From Candidatus Rifleibacteriota bacterium (lineage in GTDB: Bacteria; Riflebacteria; Ozemobacteria; Ozemobacterales; Ozemobacteraceae), in the NCBI GenBank assembly GCA_017526725.1, contig JAFXRA010000057.1, positions 1 through 10,611 of the forward strand: a stretch of DNA of 10,611 nt, given 5' to 3'. Both the position numbers and the translations under genes were made by a program. The notes under the pieces are model-generated. The model saw only the letters and a list, made by a program, of their open reading frames with translations. It was not told the DNA's origin and did not search any database. Position 1 is the first letter of the stretch. Each line of letters starts with the position of its first letter. This document shows, in pieces, positions 1 through 8,200 of the stretch.

Positions 1-537
1 GAAAAATGTGAGAACGGTTGCACCGTAGTTTCTTTCGTCTAACAACTTATAATCAGGATTATTTTCAATACCTATAATATCTTTTTTCTGACGTTCAATA
101 ATAAAAAGTGTATCATTGGTGAAAAGACGGCATTGAGGAATATATTTGAGAATTGGGTCCAAAAAACCTTTTAAGTATGGGGGATCAATAAAGACTATAT
201 CAAAAGGCTCTAACTCTGATGTCTGCAAAAACTTCATACAGTCCATACAGAAAACTTCACCTTTATCTTCCAATTTACATAGTTGCAGATTTTCTTTTAT
301 TGTTCTGGCACATTCTTTAGACATATCTACAAAGGCACCATAACTTCCGCCACGGCTTAAACCTTCTATTCCTAGATTTCCAGAACCGGCAAATAAATCT
401 AGAAATCGCGCGCCATCAACCAGAGATGCAATTATGTTAAAGGTTGACCCTTTTACTTTGTCCATTGCAGGCCTGGTTTGTCCTCCACCAGGCATTTTTA
501 ATATTCTTCCCTTAGCGCTGCCTGTTATTACTCGCAT
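1..537 (-). CDS. rsmD: 16S rRNA (guanine(966)-N(2))-methyltransferase RsmD, 3' end cut by window edge
   Basis: RsmD uses S-adenosylmethionine to methylate N2 of G966 in 16S rRNA during 30S subunit assembly in the cytoplasm. Translating the minus strand from the ATG at 537-535 gives 179 codons with no stop before the edge. It opens with the family-typical MRVITGSAKGR and then QTRPAMDKVKGSTFN (residues 20-34). The SAM-binding motif I DLFAGSG is at 47-53, followed by GIEGLSRGG, and the catalytic motif IV IDPPY is at 117-121. The near-terminal YGATVLTF is at 171-178. Family members are usually about 180-200 residues, so probably only a few residues are missing. The start is two bases after the recG stop and is preceded by a strong Shine-Dalgarno inside recG, which supports this start and coupled translation. 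The motifs make the identification firm; only the true C-terminus is unseen. Confidence 0.95.
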   Translation of the reverse strand, partial: MRVITGSAKGRILKMPGGGQTRPAMDKVKGSTFNIIASLVDGARFLDLFAGSGNLGIEGLSRGGSYGAFVDMSKECARTIKENLQLCKLEDKGEVFCMDCMKFLQTSELEPFDIVFIDPPYLKGFLDPILKYIPQCRLFTNDTLFIIERQKKDIIGIENNPDYKLLDERNYGATVLTFF

Positions 538-539
538 AA

Positions 540-2651
540 TTAGCCACCTTCCATAAATGTTTTATAGGATTCCCCAAAGGAATGAATCATTTGTATATTG
601 AACCAATCACAGATTTCAGGGGGTTCAATAGTAAGTATTTCAAAAGCTCGTTTCCTGGCATTTTCTATAAGTTTTTGAGGAATTCGATGGGAGAAACAAG
701 GGTGTCCGAGACCGCTTTGTCTTGTTCCAACCAAATCGCCAGGGCCTCTTAACTTTAAATCTTCCATAGAGAGCTCGAAACCGTCATTAGTAGATGCTAA
801 TACTTCTAGTCTTTCTATGCTTTTATCGTCATGAGAAATTAGAATGCATTTAGACTTTGCACTGCCTCTTCCAACACGCCCTCTCAATTGATGGAGCTGT
901 GAAAGCCCAAAGCAGTTGGCATTTTCTATAATCATTAGAGTTGCATTGGGGTTGTCTACACCTACTTCAACAACTGTTGTCGCAATAAGAATTTGTAGTT
1001 CACGTTCCTTGAAACTTTGCATTACTTGTTCTTTTTCATCCCAGGTTTGTGCACCGGTAAGAGTTGCATAAGAGGATTCTGGAAGAAGCTCTTCAACATT
1101 TTCAGCAGCTTCTTCTACTGATATCCAATCGCGTTCTTCTGAAAGCTCAATTAATGGACAGACAATATAAACCTGATGACCAGCATTTAATTCTGCTTTT
1201 ATAGCTGGTAAGGCTGATTTAAAGCTTTTTTCTATGGTTGTGATTACTGGGCTTCTGCCAGGAGGCATTTCATTTATAATACTAGTATCCATGTCTCCAA
1301 AAATAGTAAGAGAAAGAGTTCTAGGAATTGGTGTGGCAGAAAGAAGCAGTTGATTTGGGTTAGAACCCTTATTAAAAAGAAGTCGTCTATGGTTAACTCC
1401 GAATCGTTGCTGTTCGTCTATTATGCAGAATCCGAGTTCTTTAAACTGTATCTTTTCTTGAAATAAAGCATGGGTTCCAAATACAAATAATGCAGAACCC
1501 GTTGATATCAAGTCATTTACAAGACGTTTTTCAGCGGCTTTCTGGCTACCTGTAACAATAATCGCTTTATTAGCAAATTGAGGAAAGAACTTTTGGAAAT
1601 TTGCCAAATGTTGGCGAGCTAAGATTTCTGTCGGTGCCATAAATGCGCACTGAAATCCGGGAGCAAGTTCAAGTGAAAAGGTAAGCATTGAAAGAAATGC
1701 TACCAAGGTTTTCCCTGAACCTACATCTCCTTGTAATAGCCTGTTCATCGGAGGTTTAGGAGTTTCATTATCTGAATTGGCTGGCAAAAGATTATTCTTT
1801 AAGTCAGCTATGATTTCACTTAAGGCATTCTGTTGCCCATTTGTAAGATTGAAAGGAAGTGGGTAGGGACATTTAAATATGGGTGGAGTTTTTGAATCTG
1901 GAAGAGATAGAAAACCTGTTAAGTGTTCTCGCCGTTTTAAAACTCCTATTTGAAATAATACCTGATCAAAAAATGCCAGAGTATACTTGGCTTTATGCAG
2001 ACTTTCATCGGATTTAGGTCTGTGTATTTCTTCAAGAGCCTGAAGGATTTTTTGAAAAGCTGATTCTCTTAGAGATTCAGGCAGAGAGTTTTTCCAATCA
2101 ATAGAATCCAGTATCGATTCGATTAATTTTCTTAGTGAGAGAGGAGAAATATGGGCTTCAGACAGCCTTGCATTAGATGGATAGATTGGGGTAAGAACAT
2201 CTGCTCTTTTACCGTTTATTTCTTCAATCTTTTCAACTTCAGGGTTAGAAACGATTAATTGACTTGCAGATTTAGCAATGGTTCCAAATACCCAATATTC
2301 AGAATTTGGCAGAAGTTGCTTTGTCAGGTAGGTTCTATTGAACCACTTGGCTGTTATTTTTCCTGTTTTGTCTGAGAAAACTGCATTGATTACAGTTAAG
2401 CCCCGACGGGCAAAATAAGACTTTATAGACTCTAATTTAACTCGCAAAAGACACATCTTTCCGTTTTCTACATTTGAGACATCTGTAGTTTTACGGCGGT
2501 CCTGGTATTTTGTGGGATAAAAGCGAAGAATATCAAAAACTGTTAAACAGCCTGCTTTATTTAATGCCTCTGATTTCTTCGGGCCAACTCCAGGCAATGA
2601 AGAAACAGGGTCATCAAGAAGTATTTTCGATGCTTTTATCAGTCTAGCCAT
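540..2651 (-). CDS. recG: ATP-dependent DNA helicase RecG
   Basis: RecG is a monomeric superfamily 2 translocase that remodels stalled replication forks, Holliday junctions and R-/D-loops in the cytoplasm. The 703 residues match the usual length of about 680-780. The N-terminal wedge/OB region starts with a helix-hairpin-helix-like LPGVGPKKSEAL (19-30) and FYPTKYQDRR (44-53). Helicase motifs follow in order: Walker A GDVGSGKT (308-315), MAPTEILARQH (338-348), motif II DEQQRFGV (412-419), SATPIPRTL (438-446), ATTVVEVGVDNP (557-568) and motif VI QLHQLRGRVGRG (585-596). The C-terminal LKLRGPGDLVGTRQSG (632-647) is the RecG-specific end after the helicase core. Motif II has Gln where E. coli has His (DEQH), probably a natural variant. 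The ATG directly follows an in-frame TAG, so no longer start exists, but its Shine-Dalgarno is weak. It lies 22 bp after the HEAT-TPR gene and 2 bp before rsmD, so it is probably co-transcribed. No frameshift is visible. Confidence 0.97.
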   Translation of the reverse strand: MARLIKASKILLDDPVSSLPGVGPKKSEALNKAGCLTVFDILRFYPTKYQDRRKTTDVSNVENGKMCLLRVKLESIKSYFARRGLTVINAVFSDKTGKITAKWFNRTYLTKQLLPNSEYWVFGTIAKSASQLIVSNPEVEKIEEINGKRADVLTPIYPSNARLSEAHISPLSLRKLIESILDSIDWKNSLPESLRESAFQKILQALEEIHRPKSDESLHKAKYTLAFFDQVLFQIGVLKRREHLTGFLSLPDSKTPPIFKCPYPLPFNLTNGQQNALSEIIADLKNNLLPANSDNETPKPPMNRLLQGDVGSGKTLVAFLSMLTFSLELAPGFQCAFMAPTEILARQHLANFQKFFPQFANKAIIVTGSQKAAEKRLVNDLISTGSALFVFGTHALFQEKIQFKELGFCIIDEQQRFGVNHRRLLFNKGSNPNQLLLSATPIPRTLSLTIFGDMDTSIINEMPPGRSPVITTIEKSFKSALPAIKAELNAGHQVYIVCPLIELSEERDWISVEEAAENVEELLPESSYATLTGAQTWDEKEQVMQSFKERELQILIATTVVEVGVDNPNATLMIIENANCFGLSQLHQLRGRVGRGSAKSKCILISHDDKSIERLEVLASTNDGFELSMEDLKLRGPGDLVGTRQSGLGHPCFSHRIPQKLIENARKRAFEILTIEPPEICDWFNIQMIHSFGESYKTFMEGG
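544..550 (-). promoter_or_regulatory. Ribosome binding site of rsmD inside the end of recG
   Basis: On the minus strand this reads AAGGTGG, one mismatch from the full anti-16S consensus AAGGAGG. It lies six bases before the rsmD ATG. It overlaps the last codons of recG, so ribosomes finishing recG would be placed to start rsmD. It fixes the rsmD start at 537. Confidence 0.8.
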
Positions 2652-2673
2652 CTATGTTTACTCAAAACAGCAT

Positions 2674-5085
2674 TTAATTATTGGGACTGTAAGCATTTAA
2701 AGCTGTTTGTGTAAATACATAGCCTTTTAACATTTGTCTTATTGCATTTTCCTGGTTTGGTGCCTGTGAACAGGTTTTCAAAGTTAGATTTAAGGCATCA
2801 AATGCTCTTTGAGGTTGGCCGATGTAATTATAACAATAAGCTAATAAGACAGATGCTTCAGTGCTGGCTGGTGATATTTCAATTGCTTTTTCAAGAACAA
2901 TTGTCGCTTCATCAAATTGTCGAAGCTGCATATGAAGTGTGGCGAGCTTTTGATAAATAACCGGATTGCGTGGAGAAAGCTCAACAGCCCTAGAAAGCAG
3001 TTTTACGCTGTCATTGTATTTGCCTGCGATTTGATAAATCTGAGCAAGAAGCAGGTAAGCTCCCAGTATTTTTGGATATATACTCAGAGCTTTTACTAGA
3101 TACTGCAGAGAGGTTTCGTATTTTCTAGCAACAAAATATATTGTTCCAAGGTTAAATAAAGCTTTAACAATATTCGGATTTATCTCAAGAGCATCTTTGT
3201 ATAATCTAGCAGCTTCATTATTGCGTTTTAACATAAAACACATGTTTGCATGAGCTAATAAAGCTTTGACATGTTTTGGAGCTAACTGATGAATGTTATT
3301 AAAGATTTCTTCAGCTTCATCGTAATCTTTTGAACCGATTAAATCAGCTGCTTTTGTAAGTTCATCAGAGAAAGAATTGTCAGGCAGTATTTCATTACTG
3401 ATAATAACAGGCTTAGTAGATTCTTCCTTATTCTGAGACAGGGTTTCTTCAGGAAGATTGTAATCTTTTTTGTCTTCTCTAGCTGCCGGCTTTTGTTCTT
3501 CAACATCTGGTTTAATTTCAGGAACATTAATTTTTGGCTGTGAAACCTGTTCTTTCGGCTGTTCTTCAATAGGTGGCAGGTCTTCTGAATTAAGTTGATT
3601 TATAAGATTAGGATTGTCGATTAATTCAGTTATTATGCTGTTTATATCATTGGTTAAGTTGGCATCTGTCGATATTTCTTTACCTATTTCGCCAAGAACA
3701 AAAGTTGCCGACTGAATTAATTTTTTATCCTGACTTTTGAAGAAACTGCGTAAATTATCTAATACAGAGTATTCTCCCCAAATCCAGAGAGTTCTGATTG
3801 CTGTACTCTTAACTCTGTTGTCTTCATGGCTTAATAAATATTTTAAACGGCCGACTAGTGATTGATCCGGTTTTTTGCAGAGTTTTACAAGAGCATCTAT
3901 TGTATTTGAAATAACACGAGGGTCTTCACTACCAAGATAATTGGTAATAGCTGATATTGCTTCTTCTTTTCCCAATTGCCCTAAGCAAGAAATGCAGGTT
4001 GCCTGAACAATATGGTTTTCTTCATCGGGAAGGTGCTTGCATAATAAATCAAAAGCCTGACTGGGTGCACATCTTGTTATAGCTTGAACTGCTTCGACTC
4101 TAACGTCAAAATTCGGGTCATTAAGCATTGGAATCAGATTCGGAACAGCGTCTGATAATTCTATTTTTCTGATAGCATTGGCGGCATTTCTTCTGACATC
4201 TGAATCTTCATCTTTGAGAGCCTTAGAAAGACTTTTTATAAACTTGGGATCATTGATTTCACCCATTGCATATGCGGCGGAAGCACGATACCATTTGTCT
4301 TTGGAATCAAGCATTTCTGAGAGAGTTTCTATTGCGTAATAATCACCGTATTTCCAGATTGCTTTGGCAACATTGGCTCTTACACGGTTATTGGGGTCTT
4401 CGAGATAAGGTTGGATTATTCCAACTATTGAACCTGATTTAATGCCTTCTATAGCTTCAATGGCATTGGCTCTGACGCGAGGGTCTTCGTCTCTAAGAGC
4501 ACTTTGGAAGACGGGCATTAGTTTGTCTGAGTTCATCATGCCTAAGGCCATAATAACTGAAGCTCTTATGCGGGCATTCTTTTCCTGCTGATATAACTTC
4601 TTTAATAAAGTTATAGAAACCATGTTTTTTATTTTGCCCAAAGCAATAATAGCGCCAATGATTGAATCTTCTTCAAAGAAAATCTGGGCATCTTCTTCTA
4701 ATGGAACCTGTTCTGTAGAATCAAGATTAGAATCCATATAGGTATTTAAAGCATCCATCAAAATGTCGAATGCTTCTGGGTTTTCCATCATGCCTAGAGC
4801 ACGGGCTGCATTAAAACGAACTTCCTGGTTTGAATCTTTTAATGCATTTATAAGGAGTTTAACTGATTTGCTTGAATCAATGTTTCCAAGGGCTAAAGCC
4901 ATAAAATCTTGGATATTGTCGCTTTCATATGTTTCTAACAGGAAATCTGTTGCTTTTTCGCCTTTAAACTTAGAAAGAGCTATTGCAGATTCTTTTCTCT
5001 GATTATAATCGCCTGCTAGAAAGTTATGAATGAGTTTTGCTAATAATGGTTTTAAATTATTTATGACTTTAGTTTTATCTTTCAT
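2674..5085 (-). CDS. HEAT-repeat and TPR scaffold protein, function unknown
   Basis: This is an 803-residue soluble protein with no signal peptide or membrane segment, so probably cytoplasmic. Residues about 20-480 are a long run of HEAT-like (PBS-lyase type) helical repeats of about 31 residues. They are marked by recurring D(P/S)xVRxNAxxAI phrases, for example near 84-98, 201-215, 232-245, 295-308 and 326-339. Residues about 498-560 form a Pro/Glu/Lys-rich, probably disordered linker. Residues about 572-775 form roughly six TPR motifs with the typical A/G-x-x-Y and P at the helix turn, for example ALEINPN, ALSIYPK, AVELSPR and AIEISPA. Both repeat types bind proteins or peptides, and no catalytic motif is visible. 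The start is supported by AAGAAGG five bases upstream. It is the first gene of a leftward unit with recG and rsmD, which may reflect only shared transcription. The architecture is clear, but the role cannot be named; possibilities include an assembly scaffold or a signalling adaptor. Confidence 0.9.
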   Translation of the reverse strand: MKDKTKVINNLKPLLAKLIHNFLAGDYNQRKESAIALSKFKGEKATDFLLETYESDNIQDFMALALGNIDSSKSVKLLINALKDSNQEVRFNAARALGMMENPEAFDILMDALNTYMDSNLDSTEQVPLEEDAQIFFEEDSIIGAIIALGKIKNMVSITLLKKLYQQEKNARIRASVIMALGMMNSDKLMPVFQSALRDEDPRVRANAIEAIEGIKSGSIVGIIQPYLEDPNNRVRANVAKAIWKYGDYYAIETLSEMLDSKDKWYRASAAYAMGEINDPKFIKSLSKALKDEDSDVRRNAANAIRKIELSDAVPNLIPMLNDPNFDVRVEAVQAITRCAPSQAFDLLCKHLPDEENHIVQATCISCLGQLGKEEAISAITNYLGSEDPRVISNTIDALVKLCKKPDQSLVGRLKYLLSHEDNRVKSTAIRTLWIWGEYSVLDNLRSFFKSQDKKLIQSATFVLGEIGKEISTDANLTNDINSIITELIDNPNLINQLNSEDLPPIEEQPKEQVSQPKINVPEIKPDVEEQKPAAREDKKDYNLPEETLSQNKEESTKPVIISNEILPDNSFSDELTKAADLIGSKDYDEAEEIFNNIHQLAPKHVKALLAHANMCFMLKRNNEAARLYKDALEINPNIVKALFNLGTIYFVARKYETSLQYLVKALSIYPKILGAYLLLAQIYQIAGKYNDSVKLLSRAVELSPRNPVIYQKLATLHMQLRQFDEATIVLEKAIEISPASTEASVLLAYCYNYIGQPQRAFDALNLTLKTCSQAPNQENAIRQMLKGYVFTQTALNAYSPNN

Positions 5086-5090
5086 TTGAA

Positions 5091-5097
5091 CCTTCTT
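5091..5097 (-). promoter_or_regulatory. Ribosome binding site of the HEAT-TPR gene
   Basis: The minus strand reads AAGAAGG, five bases before the ATG at 5085. It is a good purine-rich Shine-Dalgarno and decides the start of the HEAT-TPR gene. Confidence 0.7.
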
Positions 5098-5127
5098 TAA
5101 AATGTACCGTCTTTGCTATGCAGAGTT

Positions 5128-5156
5128 ATAATATCAAAGATTTTCGAAAATATAAA
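5128..5156 (-). promoter_or_regulatory. Candidate sigma70-type promoter for the HEAT-TPR/recG/rsmD unit
   Basis: On the minus strand TTTATA (5156-5151) serves as a -35 matching 4 of 6 consensus bases. A 17-bp spacer follows, then TATTAT (5133-5128) as a -10 matching 5 of 6. TGA directly before the -10 makes it an extended -10. The -10 ends about 42 bp upstream of the HEAT-TPR ATG. AT-rich DNA produces such matches by chance, so this is a proposal based on position and spacing. Confidence 0.45.
5140..5151. promoter_or_regulatory. Perfect 12-bp palindrome, possible operator
   Basis: ATTTTCGAAAAT is its own reverse complement. It lies almost wholly within the spacer between the proposed -35 and -10 of the leftward promoter, a position where a bound dimeric repressor would block RNA polymerase. 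I cannot match it to a known regulator site. No second copy was noticed in this intergenic region, so chance remains possible in AT-rich DNA. Confidence 0.3.
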
Positions 5157-5212
5157 GATTTTGATTTGTTAATATTTATTAAAAAGAAGACAATCGGATA
5201 GCATATAAAATA

Positions 5213-5241
5213 TTGACATAGAATGGCTAAGGTATTAGATT
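5213..5241 (+). promoter_or_regulatory. Candidate sigma70-type promoter for the lipoprotein operon
   Basis: TTGACA at 5213-5218 is a perfect -35 match. After exactly 17 bp comes TAGATT (5236-5241), a -10 with 4 of 6 matches including the first, second and last positions. The DNA upstream of the -35 is very A/T-rich, like an UP element. The -10 ends 37 bp before the lipoprotein ATG at 5279, so the leader would be about 30 bases. The -10 is imperfect. Confidence 0.5.
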
Positions 5242-5278
5242 TTATATATATTTCAATTAGATTCCAGAGTGTTAAATA

Positions 5279-8200
5279 ATGAAAAGATTATTTTGTGGGT
5301 TTATTATTTTTATTTTTTTGTATTTTTTTACAACTCTGCTAACTGGTTGCGGAGGTGGTGGTTCTGGCGGAGGATCAGTTTCTGCGATTACTGGTGCGAA
5401 CCCATTGCAAGATATTGTTTCCAATGATTCAAAAACTTCAACTATTACCATCAATTCAAAAGGAAAAGCCAATACTATATTTAATGCTGTTGCAGGTTTG
5501 ATGAATTTAGATGTTCCAGAAGAAAATACCCTTAATACAGACGTTGTTATAAAAATATCAGAAAGACTCTCTACAGGAAGCGAAAACTCAATACTCACAA
5601 GTGGTTCTGTTATTTATACTATTAACCCTATTAAGAATGATCTTCCTATAAAACTTACTACAAAGCCGTTAAAACTCATTTTTACCAATGAAGATAAGCT
5701 GTCGAAGGCTCAAAGCTATTATGTGGGCATTAAGGAAATTGACGGCGGAAAATGGCAGTTTGCCAGTCTTTATGCTGCAAATTCGTCTTCTAGAGCTTCT
5801 ATTGGCCCGAAAGGCCCCTTTGAATTTAATCTGTACAAAGAAAATGTTTATGTTGCTTTATTTGCTGATTTAAACAATTCTGCAAAAGATTTAAGTCGTG
5901 TTTTAGGTATTAATGCAAGTATGTCTGCTTCTGTTGTACATTCGTATAATGACAAATATACTGAAGATATTAGAGTTAATATTAAACTAAGTGGAGATAA
6001 CCTCGGAAAGCTTAAAGCAGATGACATAAATGTTAAAATTGGTTTTGGTTGCCAAGATAAAAACACTAGTTCCAGAATAGGTATAGACAGTGGAACCGCT
6101 AAGTATCCGATTTGTGATTCCATAAATAAATATGAACTGGCTGGCGAAAACTTCGCTCATTATTATAAATTCAGTCCTTTAAGCACTAATTTTAAATCTC
6201 AGTCTGTTCCTGAATTTTCTTTTGATTTGAATTTAAAGGGTACCCCTCTGTCTGGCTTTTCTAATGATTTTGTTGTGGAAATCAGCAATGCTAATGATAA
6301 TGCTTTGCCATTCTGTTATTTTTATCCTGTTCATTTTGATATTGAAGAAAAGGAATCTGATTCAGAAGGTGGTTCAAAACCCGATGAAGAAACAAAACCT
6401 GGTGATGAGACAAAGCCTGCTGATGGCACAAAACCAGATGAAGAAACAAAACCCAGTGATGACACAAAACCTGCATACGAAGAGCCTGAAGAGGAACCTC
6501 AAGTCATAATTCCGGCAAATGTTTCTTTGAAATCTTCAGCAGATGATTTTAAAGTATCTGGCGATAAGATTACGCTGGAATTTGATAAGGATATTCCCTG
6601 GGCTATATCTGATAGAGATAAGATTTCAATAGATAATGGAGCCTTTGTTTCTAGCTGTGAATATTCAAATAAAATTCTTAGTCTTAGCTTAAATAGCAGA
6701 TTGAAGTATGATACTGATTATAAAGTTAGTATTAAAGACCTTAAATATGTGAAAGACAGCATTTTTACTTTTAAAACAGAGAGAAAGGCTAGAGTTTCTT
6801 TGAAATCACCATCAGCGGGTTTATCTATAGCTAGTGGTGTTGTTGAATTGGAGTTTAGTAAGGATATTCTTTGGAATCAGAATTACAGCAAGAATATTAC
6901 TATAGACAATGATGCTGAAATTAGTGATTTTTCTTATAGTAATAAGGTTTTAAAAATTTTCTTTAAGAATAATCTTCTATATAATTCTCACCACAATATT
7001 AAAATTGCTGGTATAGATGCAGTTGAAGACAATGATAGTCTTGGGTTCGTTACAGAAGAATGTGTTGTAACGCCGGTTGTTACTGCTGATGAGTCTAGTA
7101 TAGATTCTGAATTACCATCTAATTTATGTTTAAGCCCAATTTTTATTATAGATTTTGGTAAAAAAATAATTAACAAAGAAATTGCTCTAAGTAAAATAAA
7201 GTTTAACGATAATGACTTGCCTCAGAGCTGCAATAGAGTTTTTAAAGATAATAATCAGGAGGCGGTTGTTACTTTTACAGAGAATTTGGAAATTCTTAAT
7301 ACATATAAAATATGTGTTAACAGTTTCTCAGATGATGATGGCGCTTTGATTGCTTCTTCTGATTTAGTTTTTAAGACGATTCCGCCTGTTGAAATTCGAG
7401 GTAGCGGGACCGAAGAAGACCCATTCCAGATTTATAGGGAGTCTCATTTAAGAAAACTGAATGAAACTGAGCCTGTTAATTATAAAGAAGGCGGCTATTA
7501 CTTTAAGCAGATGAATGATATTGTTTTAAAATCTCCTTGGGTTCCTATTGGTACCAGTTATTACTATGAAAATGATTATTATGAGGAACCTTTTGTTGGT
7601 TTTTATGATGGCGGTGGTTATTCTATTACTGGACTAAGATATTCTAACGATAATGTAGAGGTATATATATATGGAATAGGTTTTTTTGGTTATATTAAGA
7701 ACAGTAAAATTAAGAACTTGAATTTAAGCGATGTGGAAATGTTCGGAACTAATGTAGAAGGAATCGGAACGGTTGCTGGTGGAGTTATTAATAGTGAAAT
7801 AGAAAACATAAATGTTTGTGGAAATATAGACTTAAGTTGTGATTGTGGCATCGGTGGATTGGTTGGCTGGTGTGATAACTCAACTATAAACCATTGTTCA
7901 GTCTTTTCTTCAGAAGGTTTGCTACATGGAAAAGAAGAGATTGGGGGACTAGCTGCCGATTTTTATGATTCAGTGGTTACTAATTCTTTTGCAAATATTC
8001 GCATTACTGGTGGCTTTAATCTCGGTGGTTTATGTGGTTATATGGATAATACAAATTTATCTAATTGCTATACAAACTCTAGTATTGCTGTAGAAAAATG
8101 TGAGGATGATGACCCGGAAAATATTGGTGGATTAATTGGCTATATAGCATCAGGGAATATTAATAATTGTTATTCATCATGTAACATTCTTATAAAGAGT

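Noticed and set aside
5140..5151. Palindrome read as a rho-independent terminator
   Set aside because: There is no loop and no strong GC stem followed by a T tract, and it lies between divergent starts, not after a gene.
5272..5598. Minus-strand open frame of 108 codons opposite the start of the first lipoprotein
   Set aside because: It is antisense to a clear lipoprotein start. Its proline run is the complement of the Gly-rich tether, and it has no recognisable domain.
6264..6509. Alternative-frame peptide rich in Lys/Gln/Asn/Met over the linker repeat
   Set aside because: It is the out-of-frame reading of the KP-ET repeat. The periodicity comes from the real frame.
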